Made by a program: the position numbers and the translations under genes. Source: UBA7236 sp036734545 (lineage in GTDB: Bacteria; Bacteroidota; Bacteroidia; Chitinophagales; BACL12). From it: a DNA stretch of 6,094 nt. The stretch lies in NCBI GenBank assembly GCA_036734545.1, contig DAIMYJ010000138.1:1-6094 (forward strand). Reading direction: 5' to 3'. This document shows positions 1-4,710 of the stretch, piece by piece. Under the pieces are notes generated by a model. That model saw nothing but the letters and a program-made list of their open reading frames with translations. It had not been told where the DNA came from and searched no databases. Every line of letters starts with the position of its first letter. The first letter of the stretch is position 1.

Positions 1-361
1 CCTTACCTTTTTATCTCTGCGCAACTTTTTTTTACTTTGTTTGTGCGTGGGGTTATTTTCTAGTGCAGTGAGGCTTGATTCGCGAGTCGTGAGTCTACAA
101 TTGGATCCTAATGTGTTGCCCCAGAGCACGCAAGCAATAAAGCCTTCAAAACCTCCTGCTATGCCCCCCCTCCTGCCCGGTCCGATTCAACCGGCCAGGG
201 TTGGAGAGGGCCGGTCCAAGGGACTCCTTCGGAGGGTGAGGTCAGCGACCATGAGGGGTGAACAATCTCAAATACGCACCCCCACCCCCCCCTAAGTGAA
301 CTTTTTCCCCTCCATACTGTTTTGCTAATTGTATGTATATACATACATTAACACCACTATT
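1..361. other. Non-coding region before the pirin gene
   Basis: I see no gene here on either strand; the open frames present have low-complexity, proline/arginine-rich translations and overlap homopolymer tracts. It holds a T-rich tract at 26-33, a possible long-range stem pairing 44-49 with 127-132 (TGCGTG/CACGCA) and 50-52 with 120-122, and a clear stem-loop with arms 190-196 (ACCGGCC) and 209-215 (GGCCGGT) around a 12-base loop. C-runs lie near 163-170 and 280-292. A short CTCC-TTC-GGAG hairpin lies near 223-233. The folds could belong to the terminator or leader of neighbouring transcription units or to an unrecognised structured RNA; I could match none of them to a known riboswitch or RNA family. 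Confidence 0.6.
330..347. promoter_or_regulatory. 18-bp perfect palindrome, candidate operator of the pirin gene
   Basis: The sequence TGTATGTAT followed by its exact reverse complement ATACATACA forms an uninterrupted 18-bp palindrome ending 14 bases before the pirin ATG. Position and symmetry fit the binding site of a dimeric repressor or activator overlapping the transcription start or 5' leader. No regulator gene is in the window, so the cognate protein is unknown. Because the motif is built from TA/GT steps, chance symmetry in A/T-rich sequence is possible. Confidence 0.35.
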
Positions 362-1075
362 ATGAAAACTGTCATCCACACCGCCGACTCCAGAGGGCAT
401 GCCAACCATGGCTGGCTGGACTCTTATCACACCTTCAGCTTCGCGCAGTATTATAACCCCGAACGTGTGCACTTCGGTGTGCTGCGCGTGCTCAACGACG
501 ATACCGTGACCGGCGGTATGGGCTTTGGCAGGCACCCGCATGATAATATGGAGATCATCTCCATACCCCTCGAAGGCGACCTGCGCCATCAGGACAGTAT
601 GGGCAATGTAGCCGTGATCAAGCAAGGCGATATCCAGGTGATGAGCGCCGGCACCGGCATCTATCACAGCGAACAAAATGCGAATGCCGACGCACCGGTG
701 AAGTTTTTACAGATCTGGGTGTTCCCTAACAAAAAGCAGGTTGAACCACGCTACGACCAGATCACCCTGAACCCGGCCAATAGCCAGAATCAACTGGAAC
801 AGATCCTGAGTCCGAACCCGGAAGATGCCGGCGTATGGATACATCAGAATGCCTGGTTCCATCTCGGATCCTTCGATAAAGACATCAGCACAACGTACAC
901 GCAAAAAGCGACCGCCAACGGTTCCTATTTCTTTGTTCTCGAAGGCAGCTTTGAGATCGACGGACAAACACTGAACAAACGCGACGGCATGGGCGTGACG
1001 GAAGCCACAGAGCATACGATCAAAGCACTTTCTGAAAACAGCAGGTTACTGATCATGGAAGTGCCGATGGGGTGA
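362..1075 (+). CDS. Pirin family bicupin protein (YhhW-like)
   Basis: This is a 237-residue protein of the pirin family, metal-binding bicupins of the cytoplasm. Some members, such as E. coli YhhW, oxidise quercetin (quercetin 2,3-dioxygenase); the natural substrate of most is unknown. The N-terminal cupin contains GFGRHPHDNMEI at about 54-65 and GTGIYHSEQN at about 97-106, giving the expected metal ligands His58, His60, His102 and Glu104. The C-terminal cupin (about 186-235) has the FFVLEGSFEIDG strand pair and, as usual for pirins, lacks the ligand set. The length matches the family. I chose ATG 362 because the product then begins MKTVIHTADSRG as family members do; an in-frame TTG at 329 would add 11 untypical residues and lies inside the palindrome. 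The sequence before the start is A/T-rich with no Shine-Dalgarno motif. The family assignment is firm; the biochemical activity is not. Confidence 0.93.
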   Translation: MKTVIHTADSRGHANHGWLDSYHTFSFAQYYNPERVHFGVLRVLNDDTVTGGMGFGRHPHDNMEIISIPLEGDLRHQDSMGNVAVIKQGDIQVMSAGTGIYHSEQNANADAPVKFLQIWVFPNKKQVEPRYDQITLNPANSQNQLEQILSPNPEDAGVWIHQNAWFHLGSFDKDISTTYTQKATANGSYFFVLEGSFEIDGQTLNKRDGMGVTEATEHTIKALSENSRLLIMEVPMG

Positions 1076-1099
1076 GTGGTGAGTGGTGAATAGTGAGTG
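1072..1099 (+). repeat. Four-copy heptanucleotide tandem repeat over the pirin stop codon
   Basis: Four consecutive 7-base units read GTGAGTG, GTGAGTG, GTGAATA and GTGAGTG. The pirin stop codon TGA is bases 2-4 of the first unit. Since the stop lies in the first copy, gain or loss of later copies would not change the protein. It is a microsatellite-like tract with slippage potential; I assign no function. Confidence 0.7.
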
Positions 1100-1143
1100 A
1101 GAATTAATTGAATAAACAGACACCTTATTCATGAACACATGCA

Positions 1144-1157
1144 TCCGCCGCGGCGGA
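1144..1157. repeat. 14-bp perfect GC palindrome between two direct repeats
   Basis: TCCGCCG followed by CGGCGGA is a perfect 14-bp palindrome in the 154-base spacer between the pirin and yceI-like genes. It is flanked by two copies of ATGAACACA (1131-1139 and 1163-1171). It lies about 73 bases before the YceI start, so it could be an operator or a small dispersed intergenic repeat. No T-tract follows, so it does not look like a terminator. The rest of this spacer is A/T-rich and I found no convincing TAnnTTTG promoter element in it. Confidence 0.45.
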
Positions 1158-1229
1158 AACACATGAACACAATCCCTCCTGAAGATCTATACATACGAAA
1201 CCAAATAAACATCTTAAATAAATCAAAAA

Positions 1230-1778
1230 ATGGAAGCAACAGCAACAAAAACCAAATGGATCGTTGATCCTACACACTCATCCATAGGATTCAGTGTGAA
1301 ACACATGATGATGACCACCGTGCGCGGTGAGTTTGAACGTTACACCATCGAAGCAGAAACTATCGGTGAAGATTTCATGACCGCCAGCATCTCTTTTTCG
1401 GCTGAAACAGCCAGCGTGAACACACGCAATGAGCAGCGCGACAACCACCTGCGCAGTGATGATTTCTTCAACGCAGAACAATACCCGGCCATCACTTTCA
1501 AGCCGACGAAATTCGAGCGCGTTGACAATGACGATATGTACACCATGTACGGCGACCTCACCATCCGCGATGTGACCAAGAACATCAAACTGGATGTGGA
1601 ATTCGGCGGTGTGCTGAAGAACCCCTGGGGTAGCACCGTTGCCGGTTTCATCATCAACGGCAAGATCAACCGCAAAGAATTCAACCTCAACTGGAACGCA
1701 GCCCTCGAAGCCGGCGGCGCACTCGTGAGCGAAGAAGTTCGCATCCACGGCGAGATCCAGCTGGTAGAAGCACAGTGA
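1230..1778 (+). CDS. YceI family lipocalin-like protein, cytoplasmic form
   Basis: This is a 182-residue single-domain YceI protein. YceI proteins form an extended antiparallel beta-barrel resembling lipocalins and bind long-chain isoprenoid or amide lipids in the barrel; the physiological role is poorly defined. Family motifs are visible in order: WIVDPTHSSIGFSVKHM at about 10-26, SVNTRNEQRDNHLRSDDFF at about 62-80 followed by YPAITF, GDLTIRDVTK at about 108-117, GKINRKEFNLNWN at about 144-156, and the closing strand VRIHGEIQL. The protein starts directly with the barrel and has no signal peptide, unlike periplasmic E. coli YceI, so I infer a cytoplasmic location. ATG 1230 is preceded by an A-rich stretch (AAATCAAAAA), which fits Bacteroidota initiation without a Shine-Dalgarno motif. 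It appears to be its own unit, closed by the terminator just downstream. The lipid ligand cannot be predicted. The nearby isoprenoid-linked GGGP synthase is suggestive only. Confidence 0.93.
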   Translation: MEATATKTKWIVDPTHSSIGFSVKHMMMTTVRGEFERYTIEAETIGEDFMTASISFSAETASVNTRNEQRDNHLRSDDFFNAEQYPAITFKPTKFERVDNDDMYTMYGDLTIRDVTKNIKLDVEFGGVLKNPWGSTVAGFIINGKINRKEFNLNWNAALEAGGALVSEEVRIHGEIQLVEAQ

Positions 1779-1799
1779 TCATAGTTCAGAACTTAGTAT

Positions 1800-1828
1800 A
1801 GCCCCTTCTTCGGAAGGGGCTTTTTTTT
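1800..1828 (+). terminator. Intrinsic terminator after the YceI gene
   Basis: An 8-bp perfect stem (1801-1808 GCCCCTTC with 1813-1820 GAAGGGGC, extendable by A1800-T1821) encloses a TTCG tetraloop closed by a C-G pair, an exceptionally stable cap. It runs directly into eight T residues (1821-1828) and lies 22 bases after the YceI stop. This is a canonical rho-independent terminator for + strand transcription. Confidence 0.93.
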
Positions 1829-1832
1829 ATGC

Positions 1833-1907
1833 GCAGCATGCTGCTCCCCCGGGCAGCAATCGGGATGGGTATCGGAGCACTTGTTGAGGGAGCCGATGTA
1901 GCATCGG
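1833..1907. repeat. Hairpin cluster in the spacer before the GGGP synthase
   Basis: Three inverted repeats lie in the spacer: a perfect 12-bp palindrome at 1833-1844 (GCAGCATGCTGC); an overlapping alternative stem in which 1839-1844 pairs with 1853-1858 around a C-rich loop; and a 6-bp stem with a TAG loop at 1893-1907 (CCGATG/CATCGG). The first two are mutually exclusive folds. None is followed by a T-run. They may be remnants of small palindromic intergenic repeats; no function is assigned. Confidence 0.4.
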
Positions 1908-1945
1908 TGGCGCCAACAAACCATACACTCATAACCCTTTTTCCT

Positions 1946-1953
1946 TATTTTTG
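1946..1953 (+). promoter_or_regulatory. Bacteroidota-type -7 promoter element for the GGGP synthase-rsgA pair
   Basis: TATTTTTG is an exact match to the TAnnTTTG -7 element used by the primary sigma factor of Bacteroidota. It ends 14 bases before ATG 1968, so the 5' leader would be only about 5-10 bases. I see no good TTTG -33 partner at the usual distance (about 1920-1927), which lowers confidence. The element lies after the YceI terminator, as an independent promoter should. Confidence 0.45.
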
Positions 1954-1967
1954 CTCCAACCCCGCTT

Positions 1968-2729
1968 ATGCGCCATCCTGTCCTCCATCAAATGACCGCC
2001 GACATGCGGAGCGGACTCAAAAAGTTCGCCGTGCTCATCGACCCCGATGAGGTTGGTCCGGCCGAGCTGAAACGCTTGGTGGAACTGGGTTTGGAGAGCC
2101 ATGTCGACTACTTTTTCGTTGGTGGCAGCCTCGTTATCGGCGATGCGATGGATACGACCATCCGCTTTCTGAAAGAGCATTGTCCCATCCCCGTAGTGAT
2201 CTTCCCGGGCAGCATCATGCAGGTGAATCCCCACGCCGATGCCCTGCTCTTTCTGAGCCTCATCAGCGGCCGCAACCCGGAACTGCTCATCGGCAGTCAG
2301 GTGCTGGCAGCGCCATATGTTAAAAAATCAGGCATTGAAGCCATCCCCACCGGTTATATCCTGATCGACGGCGGAGCGCCCACTACCGTGAGCTATATCT
2401 CGAATACCACCCCGGTTCCGGCCGACAAGCCGGAGATCGCCGCCTGCACCGCCATGGCAGGAGAACTCCTGGGCATGCAGCTCATGTATATGGATGCCGG
2501 CAGCGGCGCCAAAAGACCCATTCCCGCCGATGTGATCCACGCCGTGCGCAAAAGCGTAGAGGTGCCCATCATCGTGGGCGGCGGTATCAAGACCCCCGAG
2601 AAGGCGTATGAGGACTGCAACGCCGGCGCCGACATCATTGTGGTGGGCAATGCGATAGAAAAAGACACTTCCCTGATCCACGAGATCTCCTTCGCTATAC
2701 ATTCCGCCTCCGTGGCATCACCGCGATGA
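1968..2729 (+). CDS. Geranylgeranylglyceryl phosphate synthase (group II GGGPS/PcrB family)
   Basis: This 253-residue TIM-barrel prenyltransferase is predicted to join geranylgeranyl diphosphate to sn-glycerol-1-phosphate with an ether bond (EC 2.5.1.41), the first committed step of archaeal-type lipid synthesis. Bacterial group II enzymes are known in Bacteroidota, Chitinophaga included, where the end product is unclear. Visible motifs: KFAVLIDPDE at 19-28 (Asp25 in the position of the Mg/diphosphate ligand), VIFPGSIMQVNP at 77-88, GYILIDGG at 129-136, YMDAGSGAKRP at 174-184, and the phosphate-binding IIVGGGIKTPEKA (201-213) and ADIIVVGNAIE (221-231) typical of this barrel superfamily. ATG 1968 leaves a short lead before the first strand and sits just after a -7 element; ATG 1992 and 2004 are possible alternatives. 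rsgA begins 13 bases after its stop, so the two are probably co-transcribed. Family assignment is strong; prenyl chain length and pathway context are inference. Confidence 0.92.
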   Translation: MRHPVLHQMTADMRSGLKKFAVLIDPDEVGPAELKRLVELGLESHVDYFFVGGSLVIGDAMDTTIRFLKEHCPIPVVIFPGSIMQVNPHADALLFLSLISGRNPELLIGSQVLAAPYVKKSGIEAIPTGYILIDGGAPTTVSYISNTTPVPADKPEIAACTAMAGELLGMQLMYMDAGSGAKRPIPADVIHAVRKSVEVPIIVGGGIKTPEKAYEDCNAGADIIVVGNAIEKDTSLIHEISFAIHSASVASPR

Positions 2730-2742
2730 CCCTCCTCCATCC

Positions 2743-3666
2743 ATGACGGGCACAGTCATCCAAAGTACCGGCAGTTTTTACGATGTGGAAGCCGAAAACG
2801 GCCAAATACTCGTGTGTCGTTTGAAAGGCCGCATGCGCCTCGACGACAAAAAGCAAACGAATCCCGTAGCAGTTGGTGATGTGGTGGAGATCGAACAGGA
2901 CGAAAGACACAGTCATGTGATCGCCTCTGTGCATCCGCGCCGCAATTATATTGTGCGCAGTGATACACACAAGAAACATGTGAAACAGGTGATCGCCGCC
3001 AATATCGACCAGACCGTGGTGGTGGCCACACTCAAACAACCGCGTACCGCTTATGGATTTATCGACCGCGTGCTCATCACAAGCGAAGTATATGATATTC
3101 CTGCAGTGGTCATCTTCAACAAACACGATCTGTATTCCGAAAAAGATAATGAGCTGCTGATGGAACTCATGGCCGGTTATAATGATGCCGGTTACTACAG
3201 TTTCAGCACCTCCGTGAAAAACCGCGAACACGAAAAAGAACTGTACGAGGTATTTCACAACAAGACCTCGCTCATCACCGGCCCTTCCGGCACCGGAAAG
3301 TCATCGCTGGTGAATATGATAGAACCGGACTTGAACCTCCGCGTGAACGAGATCTCCAAATATTCCGAAAAAGGACAGCACACCACCACCTTCGCGCGTA
3401 TGCACAGACTTCCGCACGGTGGCTTCATCATTGATACGCCGGGTATTAAAGAATTCGGATTGGTGGATATCGAAGCCGAAGAAGTGAGCCACTATTTTCC
3501 CGAGATCCGCAAACACATCGGCGAATGCCGTTTCAATAATTGTCTGCACATCAATGAAGAGGGCTGCGTGATCAAAGAACAATTAGAGAGCGGATTGCTA
3601 TCGCCGTTGCGATATACCAGCTACCTCACCTTTTATCACGAGATCAAAGAATCCCACAAATGGTAA
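2743..3666 (+). CDS. rsgA: Small ribosomal subunit biogenesis GTPase RsgA
   Basis: This 307-residue protein is a circularly permuted GTPase that acts in late maturation of the 30S subunit, where GTP hydrolysis releases assembly factors. The N-terminal OB-fold (about 1-65, GTVIQSTGSFYDV onward) binds the ribosome. The G motifs occur in the permuted order diagnostic of this family: G4 NKHD at 126-129, G5 TSVK at 156-159, G1 GPSGTGKS at 180-187, G2 around HTTT at 213-216, and G3 DTPG at 231-234. The C-terminal zinc site is intact as C-x4-C-x-H-x5-C with Cys262, Cys267, His269 and Cys275. Length is normal for the family. ATG 2743 begins 13 bases after the GGGP synthase stop with no Shine-Dalgarno motif. 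A GC hairpin that also belongs to the inverted repeat downstream begins right after the stop. All key residues are present. Confidence 0.97.
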   Translation: MTGTVIQSTGSFYDVEAENGQILVCRLKGRMRLDDKKQTNPVAVGDVVEIEQDERHSHVIASVHPRRNYIVRSDTHKKHVKQVIAANIDQTVVVATLKQPRTAYGFIDRVLITSEVYDIPAVVIFNKHDLYSEKDNELLMELMAGYNDAGYYSFSTSVKNREHEKELYEVFHNKTSLITGPSGTGKSSLVNMIEPDLNLRVNEISKYSEKGQHTTTFARMHRLPHGGFIIDTPGIKEFGLVDIEAEEVSHYFPEIRKHIGECRFNNCLHINEEGCVIKEQLESGLLSPLRYTSYLTFYHEIKESHKW

Positions 3667-3736
3667 TTCGGGCCGGGAGGCCCGTTCTGTTATCATGCGC
3701 CTGATTCTTCTAGCGGTCGGTCGCCCTTACAGGGCT
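3666..3736 (+). repeat. Left inverted repeat (about 71 bp) of the rsgA-dtd intergenic element
   Basis: Read as reverse complement, this stretch aligns with 4602-4670: about 57 of 71 columns are identical in my hand alignment. Two blocks are exact: an outer 18-base block (3666-3683 against 4653-4670) containing the GC hairpin, and an inner 17-base block (3710-3726 against 4612-4628) containing CTAGCGGTCGGTCGCCC. The innermost part holds a small hairpin which, reverse-complemented, is AGCCCTGTAAGGGC; it corresponds to AGCCCCATAGGGGC on the right, with a paired T-A to C-G change that keeps the stem. The outer edge begins in the last base of the rsgA stop codon. No obvious target-site duplication flanks the pair. 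Confidence 0.8.
3669..3692 (+). terminator. GC hairpin just after rsgA, possible weak terminator
   Basis: CGGGCC (3669-3674) pairs perfectly with GGCCCG (3679-3684) around a GGGA loop, starting 3 bases after the rsgA stop codon. The following sequence TTCTGTTA is only partly T-rich, so it is a weak intrinsic terminator at best. The same hairpin recurs in inverted orientation at 4653-4666, because both copies lie at the outer ends of the inverted repeats described separately. Confidence 0.45.
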
Positions 3737-4228
3737 GGATTCGTTGGCGGGTTTATATGCGCTCAGCGGCAATTCCATTATCGATCGGCAGTTCGGTGAG
3801 GCCGAATTATTACATTTATGTTCGCCATCACATGTTTAAGTGGGCAATAAGATAAATTGTTCATTATTCAATTTCTATTTTGGATTGTTGCGCCGCTAGA
3901 GTTCAAACCAGCCGTCCTCGCCTCCTATGAATACATGCTGAAAATAAACAACAGACTATGAACTGATCGTTGCCGATAGAAAAATTAGCTGCTTTGAACA
4001 GAAGAACTGTCATACTGAAGAAAAATTACGCAAGAGAGATCCACCCACCATCCGAATTAAATCCTGCACAATTATTAAATATCACACTGCATTAAATACT
4101 ATCTCAGGCAACATGAAATCATGCTGCATAAAATCCTACACAGTCATTGCGAAGGCCCAGAGTATTAAACCCCAAAGAGAAGCTGTGGCACAAATAAGAA
4201 TTACACCTACTGAGCCTTTTCCCCAGCT
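3737..4228. other. A/T-rich non-coding interior of the intergenic element
   Basis: I found no credible coding region, tRNA, rRNA or recognisable transposase remnant here on either strand. Visible structure is limited: a 5-bp hairpin TTCGG/CCGAA at 3792-3806, a GCCGCTAG at 3892-3899 that echoes the ACCGCTAG of the terminal repeats, and an imperfect stem at 4108-4127 (GCA and CATG arms with one A-C mismatch). Similar strings AAATCCTGCACA (near 4059) and AAATCCTACACA (near 4131) lie about 72 bases apart, close to the spacing of the downstream array, hinting at further decayed repeat units. Base composition is clearly more A/T-rich than the flanking genes. Confidence 0.55.
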
Positions 4229-4617
4229 ATCTGCATTTAGCCCTGCAAGACCAGGGTGACTTTGATAAATATTATATCTCAAAAGTCAGCACACAACAAT
4301 CCGTATATAGCCCCATAGAGGCGATGTAACTCAGATAAACATCGCATCTAAAAAACACAACCCTACCATCTGTATTTAGCCCCATAGGGGCGATGTAACT
4401 CGGTTAAACATCGCATCTAAAAAACACAACCCTACCATCTGTATTTAGCCCCATAGGGGCGATGTAACTCGGTTAAACATCGCATCNNNNNNNNNNNNNN
4501 NNNNNNNNNNNNNNNNNNNNNNNNNNNNNNNNNNNNNNNNNNNNNNNNNNNNNNNNNNNNNNNNNNNNNNNNNNNNNNNNNNNNNNCTACCATCTGTATT
4601 TAGCCCCATAGGGGCGA
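4229..4617 (+). repeat. Tandem array of 69-bp two-hairpin units
   Basis: Units begin at ATCTGTATTTAG. I place them at 4229 (70 bases, diverged), 4299, 4368 and 4437 (period exactly 69), with a final partial unit at 4592 that runs into the right inverted repeat. Units 4368 and 4437 are identical over the readable part; unit 4299 differs from them at about five positions. Each unit has stem A, GCCCC-ATA-GGGGC, followed at once by stem B, GCGATGT and ACATCGC around an 11-base loop (4390-4396 with 4408-4414), then an A-rich linker. In the diverged unit both stems persist with other bases: CCCTG/CAGGG (4241-4245 with 4252-4256) and TGACTTT/AAAGTCA (4257-4263 with 4282-4288). In unit 4299 stem A has one C-A mismatch. 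Copy number is unknown because the array is broken by Ns. It resembles REP-type palindromic repeats; no RAYT transposase is in the window. Confidence 0.88.
4487..4586. other. Assembly gap of exactly 100 N inside the tandem array
   Basis: The run is exactly 100 Ns, a conventional placeholder for a scaffold gap of unknown size, and it falls inside a near-identical repeat. The flanking array positions (unit starts 4437 and 4592) are 155 apart, which is not a multiple of 69, as expected if the N count is arbitrary. Real distances across the gap, and the length of the gene-free region, cannot be read from these coordinates. Confidence 0.95.
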
Positions 4618-4670
4618 CCGACCGCTAGAAAGATCATGCCCATGATACGGTTGGGCCTCCCGGCCCGAAT
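4602..4670 (-). repeat. Right inverted repeat (about 69 bp) of the rsgA-dtd intergenic element
   Basis: This is the partner of 3666-3736 in opposite orientation. From inside out it has the array stem A (GCCCC-ATA-GGGGC), then GACCGACCGCTAG (to 4628), a diverged middle (4629-4652), and the exact 18-base outer block 4653-4670 with a GGGCC/GGCCC hairpin. Its inner end is the last partial unit of the 69-bp array, which departs from the unit consensus after GGGGCGA. The array and the terminal repeat are therefore structurally continuous, not merely adjacent. Confidence 0.8.
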
Positions 4671-4693
4671 CAGCTGGTCCGGAGGAATTAGTT

Positions 4694-4701
4694 TATTTTT
4701 A
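4694..4701 (+). promoter_or_regulatory. Possible -7 promoter element for dtd
   Basis: TATTTTTA matches the Bacteroidota TAnnTTTG -7 element except for the final base. It ends 9 bases before ATG 4711, which would make the transcript nearly leaderless. There is no clear -33 TTTG. A promoter is needed here if the 1-kb repeat element and its hairpins uncouple dtd from rsgA, but the sequence support is weak. Confidence 0.22.
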
Positions 4702-4710
4702 TCGCAAAAT

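Noticed and set aside
177..194. tRNA T-arm-like string CGGTCCGATTCAACCG
   Set aside because: The loop is 8 bases instead of 7, the TTC position is not matched, and no acceptor, D or anticodon arms can be placed around it.
242..676. Minus-strand open frame of 144 residues over the pirin start
   Set aside because: It is antisense to a clear pirin gene, with a histidine/glycine-rich translation typical of a shadow frame.
2008..2729. Other phosphate-binding TIM-barrel enzyme, for example a HisF/TrpA-like protein
   Set aside because: LIDPDE, PGSIMQVNP and YMDAGSGA together are specific to the GGGPS/PcrB family.
2695..3258. Minus-strand open frame of 187 residues over rsgA
   Set aside because: It lies antisense to the intact RsgA coding sequence and has no recognisable domain.
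4229..4617. CRISPR array
   Set aside because: The whole 69-bp unit repeats, so there are no unique spacers between short repeats, and no cas genes are present.
4368..4617. Integron attC sites (AAC-TCG-GTTAAAC in the loop of stem B)
   Set aside because: GTTAAAC fits the GTTRRRY core, but the paired AAC core is only 3 bases away and has a mismatch to RYYYAAC. Real attC sites separate the cores by tens of bases, and no cassette genes or integrase are seen.
4681..4685. GGAGG as the ribosome binding site of dtd
   Set aside because: It is 25 bases from ATG 4711, too far for Shine-Dalgarno pairing, and Bacteroidota rarely depend on this motif.
4636..4710. Extended N-terminus of Dtd from ATG 4636
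   Set aside because: The extra 25 residues are encoded in the right inverted repeat, resemble nothing in the family, and would give an abnormally long protein; ATG 4711 gives the canonical MRAVIQRV start.
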